Assembly: GCF_002843605.1 (NCBI RefSeq)
Contig: NZ_CP025263.1
Coordinates: forward strand, 812,501-876,500
Origin: Pseudomonas sp. S09G 359
GTDB lineage: Bacteria; Pseudomonadota; Gammaproteobacteria; Pseudomonadales; Pseudomonadaceae
DNA: 64,000 nucleotides
Direction of reading: 5' to 3'
Both the position numbers and the translations under genes were made by a program. The notes under the pieces are model-generated. The model saw nothing but the letters and a program-made list of their open reading frames with translations, searched no databases and was not told the origin of the DNA. This document shows positions 38,732 through 46,601 of the stretch, one piece after another; position 1 is the first letter of the stretch; the number at the start of each line of letters is the position of its first letter.

Positions 38732-39370
38732 ATGGATTTTATCAACCCCGCCTATGTGACGCCGCTGGTGTCGCTGGCCCTGCTGTGGACGGTGGCCGTG
38801 GTCACACCTGGGCCCAACTTCTTCAATACTGCGCAGTTGGCCGCCAGCGTTTCGCGCCGCCATGGCGTGGTGGCATCGGCGGGCGTGGCCACCGGTACGA
38901 TCATGTGGGGGCTGGCCGGTGGCCTGGGCATCAAGTCGCTGTTTACCGCCGCGCCGATGTTGTACCTGGCGTTCAAGATCATCGGCGGCTGCTACCTGAT
39001 CTACCTTGGGCTGAAGCTGTTCAAGCGTTCGGTTCCGGCCGTGGGCCAGAGCGTGCTGCCCGATGAGCCGCGACGTTCATTGTTCTCGGCGTGGCGCTTC
39101 GGTTTGCTGGGTAACTTGTCCAACCCCAAGGCTGCGCTGTTCGTCGCCACGGCCTTCGCTTCGACGATGCCGCCCTCACCCTCGCCGACGTTGTTGACCC
39201 TGGCCGTGATCACCATGGCCAGCTTGTCTTTCAGTTGGTATTCCTGCGTGGCACTGGTGTTTTCCAGCGAGCGCATGGCTAACCTCTACAGCCACTCGCG
39301 CAAATGGCTCGACCGGTTTGCCGGCGGTTGCTACCTGCTGTTCGGCGCGCATCTGGTAGCGAATCGCTGA
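38732..39370 (+). CDS. LysE/RhtB-family amino-acid exporter
   Basis: 212-aa inner-membrane exporter with five to six hydrophobic segments. The N-terminal TPGPNFFNTAQLA (about 26-38) and LGLKLFKRS (about 93-101) are family landmarks. The ATG at 38732 is preceded by AAGGAG at ideal spacing; an upstream in-frame ATG at 38705 lacks one. Probably regulated by the divergent AraC protein. Substrate unknown (homoserine, threonine or similar for the family). Confidence 0.88.
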   Translation: MDFINPAYVTPLVSLALLWTVAVVTPGPNFFNTAQLAASVSRRHGVVASAGVATGTIMWGLAGGLGIKSLFTAAPMLYLAFKIIGGCYLIYLGLKLFKRSVPAVGQSVLPDEPRRSLFSAWRFGLLGNLSNPKAALFVATAFASTMPPSPSPTLLTLAVITMASLSFSWYSCVALVFSSERMANLYSHSRKWLDRFAGGCYLLFGAHLVANR

Positions 39371-39414
39371 CCGCCCGTGGTAAGAAGCCTTACTTTCAAC
39401 AGTGAGGCCGGGTC

Positions 39415-40509
39415 ATGAGCAAGGTGCGGGTAGGTATTATTTTTGGTGGCCGTTCGGCTGAGCACGAAGTCTCGTTGCAGTCGGCGCGTAATATCGTCGA
39501 TGCGCTGGATCGTTCGCGTTTCGAACCGGTGCTGATCGGCATCGACAAGGCCGGCCATTGGCACCTCAACGACACCTCGGACTTCCTGCTCAACCAGGAA
39601 AACCCGGCCCTGATCGCCCTCAACCAATCCAACCGGGAACTGGCGGTGGTCCCCGGCAAGGCCAGCCGGCAAGTGGTGGAAACCAGCGGCAACGGCCTGC
39701 TGGAACACATCGATGTGATCTTCCCCATTGTCCACGGCACCCTGGGCGAGGACGGTTGTCTGCAAGGCCTGCTGCGCATGGCGGATTTGCCGTTTGTCGG
39801 CTCCGACGTGCTGGGTTCGGCCGTGTGCATGGACAAGGACATCAGCAAGCGCCTGCTGCGCGATGCAGGTATTGCCGTCACCCCGTTTATCACCTTGACC
39901 CGCCGTAATGCGGCGCGCACCGCCTTTGCCGAGGCGGTGGGCAAGCTCGGCGTGCCGATGTTCGTCAAGCCGGCCAACCAGGGCTCCTCGGTGGGCGTGA
40001 GCAAGGTCAGCAATGAAGCCGAGTACCACGCCGCCGTCGAACTGGCCTTGGGCTTTGATGAAAAAGTCTTGGTGGAATCCGCCGTGCAGGGCCGTGAAAT
40101 CGAATGCGCCGTGCTGGGCAACGACAACCCCATCGCCAGCGGCTGCGGCGAGATCGTGGTGAGCAGTGGCTTCTATTCCTACGACAGTAAATACATCGAC
40201 GCCCAGGCCGCCCAGGTGGTGGTGCCGGCCGACATCAGCGTTGATGCCAGCGAACGCATTCGCCGCTTGGCCATTGAAGCCTTTGAGGTGCTGGGCTGCG
40301 CAGGCCTGGCGCGGGTGGACGTGTTCCTCACCGAGGACGGTGAAGTGCTGATCAACGAAATCAACTCACTGCCCGGCTTCACCCGCATCAGCATGTACCC
40401 CAAGCTGTGGCAGGCGGCGGGGATGAGCTACAGCGAGCTGGTGAGCCGCTTGATTGAGTTGGCGCTGGAGCGGCATGCAGGGCGCAAGGGGCTTAAAAGC
40501 AGCCGGTGA
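39415..40509 (+). CDS. ddl: D-alanine--D-alanine ligase (DdlA type)
   Basis: 364-aa ATP-grasp ligase that joins two D-Ala for the peptidoglycan stem peptide. N-terminal [14 protein letters not shown] (about 10-23) contains the family Glu/Ser; [12 protein letters not shown] (about 184-195) is the ATP-binding stretch; the C-terminal [19 protein letters not shown] (about 318-336) carries Mg ligands and matches the DdlA rather than the shorter DdlB. It is not in a mur/fts cluster, again typical of DdlA. GAGG sits before the ATG. A PgeF-type gene and a gamma-glutamyltransferase gene converge on it. Confidence 0.95.
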   Translation: MSKVRVGIIFGGRSAEHEVSLQSARNIVDALDRSRFEPVLIGIDKAGHWHLNDTSDFLLNQENPALIALNQSNRELAVVPGKASRQVVETSGNGLLEHIDVIFPIVHGTLGEDGCLQGLLRMADLPFVGSDVLGSAVCMDKDISKRLLRDAGIAVTPFITLTRRNAARTAFAEAVGKLGVPMFVKPANQGSSVGVSKVSNEAEYHAAVELALGFDEKVLVESAVQGREIECAVLGNDNPIASGCGEIVVSSGFYSYDSKYIDAQAAQVVVPADISVDASERIRRLAIEAFEVLGCAGLARVDVFLTEDGEVLINEINSLPGFTRISMYPKLWQAAGMSYSELVSRLIELALERHAGRKGLKSSR

Positions 40510-40521
40510 AAGCACGCTCTG

Positions 40522-40655
40522 TTGTGGCGAGGGAGCTTGCTCCCGTTTGGGCGCGAAGCGCTCCCAGTCGCCTTGATGCGTGCTTTCAGGAAGGACTCCG
40601 CTGCTGGTTTCAGGGCTGCTACGCAGCCCAACGGGAGCAAGCTCCCTCGCCACAA
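40522..40655. repeat. REP doublet (inverted pair)
   Basis: TTGTGGCGAGGGAGCTTGCT at the left and AGCAAGCTCCCTCGCCACAA at the right, with inner arms GCGCGAAGCGCTCCCAG and GGGCTGCTACGCAGCCC. A third REP core type in this window. It lies between convergent ddl and the PgeF-type gene and may fold in both transcripts. Confidence 0.86.
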
Positions 40656-40670
40656 TGGACGGTGTGTTTA

Positions 40671-41393
40671 TCAGGGGCGGCGAGCAACCCACGAATAGAT
40701 CAACGTCTTCGCCTCTTGCGGATGATGTGTCCTTCGGCGATAGCTGGCGTACGCGGGCGAGGTGCAGTAGGTACACACCTCGCTGACTTCGATCTGCTCG
40801 CGCTTGAGGCCTGCTGCCAGTAGCAGCATCACCCCATAGCCGCTCAAGTCAAACCACGCACTGCCCGTTTGCCGCGCCTCGGGCGGTGCGATCTGCGGCG
40901 GCAGCAGTGGTGCCGGTTGCACAGGGCTCCAGGGGGCCTGAGCGTGCCGCCACACGTGGCCTTGATCGGCCTGGAACTCGGCGATAAAACCTTCGCTCAC
41001 CTCATAACAGCACGGCTTGATCGACGGCCCGATGGCCACCTGCAGTTGCTCTGCGGTAATCCCTTCGGCGGCAAACTGCTCCAGCGCATTGGCGATGATC
41101 CCGCGTTGCAGCCCCTTCCAGCCGCCATGCACGGCGGCAACCTTCTCGCCGTTTCTGGCTGCAATAAGGATGGGCAGGCAATCGGCAGTGATCACCGCGA
41201 TCGGCTGCTGCTCGCCTGTGCACACGCCATCGGCCTCGACGGTGTTGAACATCAAGTCCGCCTGCCACTCAATCACCGCGGCACTGTGCACCTGTTTGCA
41301 GATGAACACTTCAGCCGGACGCAGCGGGTCATCGATCGAACAAAAACCATGGTCGATGCCGGGGATGGCACCGAGATTGTTGGCTTGCCGCAC
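40671..41393 (-). CDS. pgeF: PgeF/YfiH-family protein (purine nucleoside phosphorylase / peptidoglycan editing)
   Basis: 240-aa member of the family once called polyphenol oxidase or laccase (YfiH/YlmD). The metal/catalytic residues are in KQVHS, ADCLPIL, AVHGGWKGL and CTYCTSPAYASYRRR. E. coli YfiH (PgeF) removes wrongly inserted L-Ser from UDP-MurNAc; other members act on adenosine. The start is GTG, with GGAG 9 nt upstream. Pseudomonads normally have another copy near clpB/rluD, so this may be a second copy; its proline-rich insert (about 150-175) is unusual. The neighbouring ddl fits a cell-wall role but is not co-transcribed. Confidence 0.85.
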   Translation of the reverse strand: MRQANNLGAIPGIDHGFCSIDDPLRPAEVFICKQVHSAAVIEWQADLMFNTVEADGVCTGEQQPIAVITADCLPILIAARNGEKVAAVHGGWKGLQRGIIANALEQFAAEGITAEQLQVAIGPSIKPCCYEVSEGFIAEFQADQGHVWRHAQAPWSPVQPAPLLPPQIAPPEARQTGSAWFDLSGYGVMLLLAAGLKREQIEVSEVCTYCTSPAYASYRRRTHHPQEAKTLIYSWVARRP

Positions 41394-41420
41394 GGGGATT
41401 CTCTCCAGTCGTTATCGTCT

Positions 41421-43250
41421 TCAATCGCCGAGCGCTTCGCCTTCACGCCGAGGGTCGGCACCGCCGCTGAGGCGCACCTTACCCTGGGCATCCCGCGTGA
41501 GCACGATGGCCTGAATGCCGCTGGTCATATCGATCTCGCTGAGTGCGTGACCCTTGTCCTTCAAGGCCTGTTTCAGCGCGGGGCTGAACAGCCCGGCTTC
41601 CAGCTCGGTGGCCCCATTGCGGCTGCCAAAATTGGGCAGGCTGATGGCCGCTTGCGGGTCGAGGTTCCAATCGAGCATCGCCACCAGGGATTTACTCACG
41701 TACTCGATAATCTGCGAGCCACCCGGCGAGCCTACCGTGGCCAGCAACTCGCCGCTCTTGCGGTCGAACACCAGGGTCGGCGCCATGGCCGAACGCGGGC
41801 GTTTGCCCGGCTCGACACGGTTGGCCACCGGTTGGCCGTTTTCCTCGGGGATGAACGAGAAGTCGGTCATCTGGTTGTTCAGCAAAAAGCCCTGGACCAT
41901 CACATGCGAACCGAAGGCGGCTTCCACGGTGGTGGTCATCGACACGGCGCCGCCCTGGTCATCCACCGCCACCACTTGTGAGGTGGAGATACGCAGCGGC
42001 GAGCGGTCCGGCGCGTACGCGACCTGGATGCCGGCCGGCGTGCCCGGCTTGGCGATGCCCATGCTGCGCTCGCCGATCAAGGTGGCGCGCTGTGCCAGGT
42101 AGTTCGGTGCGACCAGGCCAGCCACCGGCACGGGTGTGAAGTCTGCATCGGCCACGTACAGCGCGCGATCGGCAAAGGCCAGGCGGCCGGCTTCGGCGAT
42201 CAGGTGCACGGCTTCGGGCGTCGGCTCGAGGCCGGCCGGAGCGGTGCTTTTCACCGGCGTCATCGGCGCAATGGCCAAGCCTGGGTCACGGGCCTGCAGT
42301 GCCTGCAATGTGCCGAGGATTTGCGCCACGGCAATCCCGCCCGAGGAGGGCGGCGGCATGCCGCAGATTTTCCATTGCTGGTAGTCGGTGCACAGCGGCG
42401 CGCGCTCCTTGGCGGTGTAGCCCTTGAGGTCCGCCAGCGACAGGCTGCCCGCATTGCGATTGCCCTGGACCTTGCGGGTGATCTCAGCGGCAATCGGCCC
42501 TTGGTACAGCGCGTCCGGTCCCTCCTTGGCGATGCGCTTGAACACGTTGGCCAGTGCCGGGTTTTTCAGCAGCGTGCCAGCGGCTTTAGGTGTGCCATCG
42601 GCATTCAGAAAATACGCGGCCATGTCGGGTGATTGAAGGATATGACGGTCGGCGGCAATCAGCGCGTGCAAGCGCGGTGAAATCGCGAAGCCCTGTTCCG
42701 ACAACCGAATCGCCGGCTCAAACAGCTTGGCCCATTGCAGGTGCCCGGTTTGTTTGTGCGCCATCTGCAACGCCCGCAACACCCCTGGAGTGCCCACCGA
42801 CCGCCCGCCAATCTGGGCCTCGGGAAACGCCATCGGCGTGCCATCCGCTTTCAGGAACAACCGCTCGGTGGCGCCGGCCGGTGCGGTTTCGCGACCATCG
42901 TAGGCGTGCACGTTTTTCCCATCCCACAGCATGATGAACGCACCGCCACCGATGCCGGACGACTGCGGCTCCACCAGGGTCAACACTGCCTGCATGGCAA
43001 TCGCTGCATCAATTGCCGAGCCGCCCTGGCGCAGCATTTCGCGCCCGGCTTCGGCCGCCAGCGGGTTGGCGGCGGCGGCCATATGGCGCTCGGCGTGGCG
43101 GGTGGTGAGGTCGGTGCGATAGCCCGAACCCAGCTCCGGGGCGGGCGGTTGTTCGGTGACGGGGGTGTGGCACGCAACCAGGGTGAGGGCGGTGGCAATC
43201 ACAGACAGCTGAAGACGGGAAATCGAAAACACGCGCTGAACTCCGTTCAT
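41421..43250 (-). CDS. ggt: Gamma-glutamyltransferase (glutathione hydrolase)
   Basis: 609-aa Ntn-hydrolase precursor that cuts or transfers the gamma-glutamyl group of glutathione. The self-cleavage and nucleophile Thr is near residue 423 (STSQVVAVD). Substrate-site landmarks follow: TTTVEAAFGSHV, LLNNQMTDFS, PGKRPRSAMAPT and GSPGGSQII. The N terminus has a lipobox (LTLVAC, Cys near 27), so it is probably a lipoprotein in the periplasm. The ATG at 43250 is taken; an upstream extension would be non-coding. It lies 27 nt upstream of the PgeF-type gene on the same strand and may be its operon partner. Confidence 0.93.
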   Translation of the reverse strand: MNGVQRVFSISRLQLSVIATALTLVACHTPVTEQPPAPELGSGYRTDLTTRHAERHMAAAANPLAAEAGREMLRQGGSAIDAAIAMQAVLTLVEPQSSGIGGGAFIMLWDGKNVHAYDGRETAPAGATERLFLKADGTPMAFPEAQIGGRSVGTPGVLRALQMAHKQTGHLQWAKLFEPAIRLSEQGFAISPRLHALIAADRHILQSPDMAAYFLNADGTPKAAGTLLKNPALANVFKRIAKEGPDALYQGPIAAEITRKVQGNRNAGSLSLADLKGYTAKERAPLCTDYQQWKICGMPPPSSGGIAVAQILGTLQALQARDPGLAIAPMTPVKSTAPAGLEPTPEAVHLIAEAGRLAFADRALYVADADFTPVPVAGLVAPNYLAQRATLIGERSMGIAKPGTPAGIQVAYAPDRSPLRISTSQVVAVDDQGGAVSMTTTVEAAFGSHVMVQGFLLNNQMTDFSFIPEENGQPVANRVEPGKRPRSAMAPTLVFDRKSGELLATVGSPGGSQIIEYVSKSLVAMLDWNLDPQAAISLPNFGSRNGATELEAGLFSPALKQALKDKGHALSEIDMTSGIQAIVLTRDAQGKVRLSGGADPRREGEALGD

Positions 43251-43329
43251 TTTGAGAATGATCTGTTGTCCTTGGGGTGGTGCTTTTTTCCCGTGGATCG
43301 AGCGCCCGATGCTAACCGCTAAAGCGGGT

Positions 43330-44163
43330 TTAGCCCAACCGCAACAGTATCGCGCCGGCGGCAATGAGGCAGGCGGCAACGATGCGAACGCGGGTGAGGT
43401 GCTCTTTGAGCACCCAGGCGGAGATCAATACGCCGAACAGGATCGACGTTTCCCGCAGTGCCGAAACGGTGGCGATGGGGGCGTGGGTCATTGCCCACAA
43501 TGCCAGGCCATACGACGCGACCGTCCCCACGCCTCCGACCACACCCAAGCGCCAGTTGCGGGTTACGTATTCACGGAACACGGCACGCCGGGTGGCTAAT
43601 GCCCAGGCCGCGAGCGGAATGCCGGTCAACAAAAATATCCACAGGGTGTAGACCGCCGGCGCGCCGGACTTACGTACACCCAGGCCGTCGATAAGGGTAT
43701 AGGCGGCAATCACGCAGGCGTTGATCAGGGCCAGGACCATGCCCCTGTTCTGGCCCACCGACGGTACGGCGGCCATGCTCAGGATGCCGAGGGAAATCAC
43801 CGCAATCCCGAGCCAGGCGAGCGTCGACAACGGCTCCAACAACACCAGCACGCTTACCAATGCCACCAGCAACGGCGCAGTGCCGCGCATGATCGGGTAG
43901 GTCTGGCTCATGTCGGCGATGCGGTAGGTGGAAGCGACCAATACGAAATACAGCACCTGCAAAACCACCGACGCGCCAAGGTAGGGCCAACTCGCTGGCG
44001 CCGGCCCGTGCAGAAACGGAACCACGGCTAACGCGAGCAGCGAAGCAAAGGCGGTGATCATGCAGGTGGTCAGCAGCTTGTCGCTGCCGCCTTTGACCAC
44101 GGCGTTCCAGCTGGCATGGAGTACCGCGCCCAGCATGATGATCGCGAATACATCGAAACTCAT
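43330..44163 (-). CDS. EamA/DMT-family permease
   Basis: 277-aa drug/metabolite transporter with ten predicted helices arranged as two EamA repeats (about 5-135 and 150-277). VLHASWNAVVKGG near residue 16-28 and RETSILFGVLISAWVLKEHL (about 239-258) are typical of the two repeats. Substrate unknown. It is transcribed away from the tRNA and lies 80 nt upstream of ggt on the same strand. Confidence 0.87.
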   Translation of the reverse strand: MSFDVFAIIMLGAVLHASWNAVVKGGSDKLLTTCMITAFASLLALAVVPFLHGPAPASWPYLGASVVLQVLYFVLVASTYRIADMSQTYPIMRGTAPLLVALVSVLVLLEPLSTLAWLGIAVISLGILSMAAVPSVGQNRGMVLALINACVIAAYTLIDGLGVRKSGAPAVYTLWIFLLTGIPLAAWALATRRAVFREYVTRNWRLGVVGGVGTVASYGLALWAMTHAPIATVSALRETSILFGVLISAWVLKEHLTRVRIVAACLIAAGAILLRLG

Positions 44164-44260
44164 GTAGGTCGCCTTTTTGGGGGGGCTGTCAGTAGATCAC
44201 GGTAATGGCGTGAGCCAGAGCGCGGGATGTTAACAGTGGGCGGGACTTTTCTGCGGGCAT

Positions 44261-44295
44261 AAAAAAACGGCCTACCTTTCGGTAAGCCGTTTTTA
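44261..44295 (-). terminator. Rho-independent terminator after tRNA-Met
   Basis: Stem AAACGGCCTACC / GGTAAGCCGTTT with a TTTC loop; on the minus strand the T run follows directly. It lies 5 nt downstream of the tRNA. Confidence 0.88.
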
Positions 44296-44300
44296 GTACT

Positions 44301-44377
44301 TGGTGGCTACGCAGGGACTTGAACCCCGGACCCCAGCATTATGAATGCTATGCTCTAACCAACTGAGCTACGTAGCC
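44301..44377 (-). tRNA. tRNA-Met (CAT), elongator type
   Basis: 77-nt cloverleaf with encoded CCA. Acceptor arms GGCTACG / CGTAGCC pair fully, the anticodon loop is TTCATAA and the T-loop is GGTTCAAGTC. The 5' end is G paired with C, not the unpaired C of initiator tRNA, so it is read as elongator Met; a modified CAT that reads Ile AUA cannot be excluded from sequence alone. It marks the left border of the type III secretion cluster. Confidence 0.94.
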
Positions 44378-44561
44378 AAGTGGCGCGCATTATTCGCGTA
44401 GAACGGGAATGCGTCAAGCGTTTATTTTTAATTTTTATCTACGCTTTCAACTGTTTAACCGAAAATGCCGGTTTGTGGCGGGGGCGCTTGCTTCTGTTGA
44501 CGTGCGCAGTGCGCGCAAATTGGCCTGGCATGTTTGCCTGAGGCACCGTGTTTGCCGGGTT

Positions 44562-44606
44562 TGGGGCTGCTACGCAGCCCGACGGGAGCACGCTCCCTCG
44601 CCACAG
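44562..44606. repeat. REP-like palindrome in the tRNA-hrpL gap
   Basis: GGGGCTGCTACGCAGCCC followed by GACGGGAGCACGCTCCCTCG and CCACAGG, the same family as the 40522-40655 pair. A decayed half (TGTGGCGGGGGCGCTTGC) lies near 44475. The rest of 44378-44738 shows no gene. Confidence 0.75.
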
Positions 44607-44738
44607 GGGTGTGCTTGGCCTGAAGAAGTTGATGGCACGGTGGATCAGGTCGCAGCGGTACGCGGGTCAGCAGACCGTTCAATAGGAAAACCATGTCGAG
44701 TTGGGCGGATATCCCTGCCGCCCAACGCGGGGTTTTGC

Positions 44739-45290
44739 TTACGGGTATATCGAGTTGTGGGTGGCACGCTTGAGGTGTTCGCGTGCGCGCGACAGGCGTG
44801 AGCGAACGGTGCCGATGGGTATGTCCAGCACGTCGGCGGTTTCCTGGTAGCTACCGTCGGTTTCCAGTGAGGCATAAAGCGTTCTGCGCATTTCCGTTGG
44901 CAGGTGGTCAATGGCACTCAGGGTATTTTCCAGGCGGCGATTGATCTCGAACTCCCAGTCCAGGTTTTTGCTTTCTTCCTGGCCATGCCACAGCGACTCA
45001 TCAAACTCGCAATGCACAGGCTTGGCATACAGACGCCGGAAGTGATTGCGGATCAGATTCTGCGCAATACCGCACATCCAAGTGCTTAGGGTGGCCTGGC
45101 CACTGAAACGCTCGCGATTGCGCCATGCCTCCAGGTACGTCAGTTGCAGGATGTCGTCGGCATCTTCGTGGTTGAGTACGCGTTTATGAATAAAGCGTCG
45201 GAGTTTTTTCTGCTGGTCGTCCGTCAGTTGGAGCATGAATTGAGGCGAGCCGCCAACAAGGTGCGCTAAAGCTTCAATAGGGATATTCAC
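44739..45290 (-). CDS. hrpL: HrpL-type ECF sigma factor of the type III secretion cluster
   Basis: 183-aa ECF sigma factor, nearly the length of P. syringae HrpL (184 aa as I recall it) and with matching landmarks: DADDILQLTYLEAWRN (sigma region 2), WMCGIAQNLIRNHFRRLY, and YQETADVLDIPIGTVRSRLS (region 4 helix-turn-helix). It recognises hrp boxes. The start is GTG at 45290, with GAGG 8 nt upstream. The frame is open to 45359, but that part contains the sigma-54 promoter, so a longer protein is unlikely. In P. fluorescens the homologue is RspL. It is divergent from hrpJ and expected to be switched on by the HrpR/S-like activator at the far end of the cluster. Confidence 0.93.
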   Translation of the reverse strand: MNIPIEALAHLVGGSPQFMLQLTDDQQKKLRRFIHKRVLNHEDADDILQLTYLEAWRNRERFSGQATLSTWMCGIAQNLIRNHFRRLYAKPVHCEFDESLWHGQEESKNLDWEFEINRRLENTLSAIDHLPTEMRRTLYASLETDGSYQETADVLDIPIGTVRSRLSRAREHLKRATHNSIYP

Positions 45291-45342
45291 GTTTTTTTCC
45301 TCGGGGTAGACGCTGCCGAAATAATTTCGGCGAGAACCCCAT

Positions 45343-45359
45343 AGCACCAGCTGTGCCAA
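45343..45359 (-). promoter_or_regulatory. Sigma-54 (-24/-12) promoter of hrpL
   Basis: On the minus strand TTGGCACAGCTGGTGCT shows the invariant GG and GC with exactly 10 nt between them (consensus TGGCAC-N5-TTGCW; here GTGCT). It lies 53 nt upstream of the hrpL GTG. A sigma-54 promoter is expected for hrpL in the HrpR/HrpS-HrpL cascade. Confidence 0.85.
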
Positions 45360-45492
45360 GCGGAAAATAAATGTAAGCGGCTGATTTATATGAATAAATA
45401 TTTTGAATTGGAGGTTTTTTGCGCAAGTTTTTGCAAAAGACGCTGAGGCCTTGTGCCGGTCTTTTCACGTGCTTCGGTAGATGAGTTTTTAT

Positions 45493-45521
45493 GGAACCGT
45501 ATGAGCAGGTCTTGCCACACA
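45493..45521 (+). promoter_or_regulatory. hrp box of the hrpJ-hrcU operon
   Basis: GGAACC, a 16-nt spacer, then CCACACA: full match to the HrpL-dependent consensus GGAACC-N15/16-CCACNNA. It lies 30 nt upstream of the hrpJ ATG. Confidence 0.92.
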
Positions 45522-45551
45522 GGGGCACATACTTCCTGTATTGGCCTGCTC

Positions 45552-46601
45552 ATGAAAGTTGAATCTCATCAAGATGTGTCTCCTACCCAGCGTCAGGTTC
45601 AATCCGCCACTGCACCTGCCTCCATGCCCGCGAGCGCCGACGGGCATGCTCATTATTTTGATCCAGGAGTTGTTGCCACCCACCAGGCCCGGCAAGCGCC
45701 ATCGATCCACGTCCCACCTGTCGAGCAGCTTGCGCAACTTTACGAGCTGTTGGGCCATCCGGCCCAGGAGTCCATGGCGACTGTTTCTCGGCGTTTCAAG
45801 TATCAGTTGCAGCACAATCCCAGTGTCGAAAAATTGCTGGAGCTTGCTGAGGGGGACCCCGCGCGCGCTTACGTAGTGCTTAAGCACTTGGAGGCCCAGG
45901 CAAACAATGAAATGCGCCCGTCCGAAGCAACCAAGGCGCGAGATGCCGTTGCCATGCTGTCGGTTGCGTACAAAGGCGAAATCCAGGCGGGCCTTAAAGT
46001 CGCTACGGCGCTGTTGGAGGCCGGTGGCGATCCTCAGGAACGCGAAGCGCTGCGTGCTCTCTACTACGCCAGCGTGGCAACGCGCCAATCCCTGGCGACG
46101 ATGATGCAGGCACTGCTCGGCGTATACGGTGGTGACACATTTTCCTCCAGGCTCAGCAGCATGCGTAAAGCCTTGGCTGACGATATTGCGCACCTGGTTT
46201 CGTCAATGACCACGCCCCGTTTGCGCACCTTGTTGCTGGCCCTGCAAAGTTGCGGGCAGTTGAACGCCGTGCTGTCTGGTTGCCATGCGCTGAACCTGCG
46301 CCTGGGTAACGACTATGACGCGGTGGGTCTGTTGCAGCGACTGCTGGGGTACGCCGGCAGTGGTATCGATGCAAGTGAAATCCTGCGGCTTGGGAATGAC
46401 CTGGCCAGTGGCCTGACTACGCGGCAGGTGATCATCCTCAACGCGCTTTACCCCCTCATTCGGGATTTGCCCCCTGCGTTGTGGCCGGACAGTCGAGTGC
46501 GTCAGTCCACCCTGGACACCTTTTTGGCGGTGATGGGGGAACTGGACCGAGCCGACCGCGGATCCAAACACTTTGCCGGTGCCCTGGGGGCGCGGGTGTG
46601 A
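45552..46601 (+). CDS. hrpJ: HrpJ (SctW), type III secretion gatekeeper
   Basis: 349-aa HrpJ/YopN/SctW-family protein that controls the order of export, in particular of translocators. The N-terminal 60 residues are Ser/Pro/Gln/Ala-rich and could hold a secretion signal; the rest is helical. Position as first gene after the hrp box and before hrcV is the standard Hrp1 order. The ATG at 45552 is used; upstream codons overlap the hrp box. No strong ribosome site is visible. Its stop overlaps the hrcV start (GTGTGA). Confidence 0.88.
   Translation: MKVESHQDVSPTQRQVQSATAPASMPASADGHAHYFDPGVVATHQARQAPSIHVPPVEQLAQLYELLGHPAQESMATVSRRFKYQLQHNPSVEKLLELAEGDPARAYVVLKHLEAQANNEMRPSEATKARDAVAMLSVAYKGEIQAGLKVATALLEAGGDPQEREALRALYYASVATRQSLATMMQALLGVYGGDTFSSRLSSMRKALADDIAHLVSSMTTPRLRTLLLALQSCGQLNAVLSGCHALNLRLGNDYDAVGLLQRLLGYAGSGIDASEILRLGNDLASGLTTRQVIILNALYPLIRDLPPALWPDSRVRQSTLDTFLAVMGELDRADRGSKHFAGALGARV

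Noticed and set aside
44378..44738. Integrase remnant or attachment site next to tRNA-Met
   Set aside because: Only REP-like palindromes and unstructured sequence are seen; I found no copy of the tRNA 3' end at the other border.
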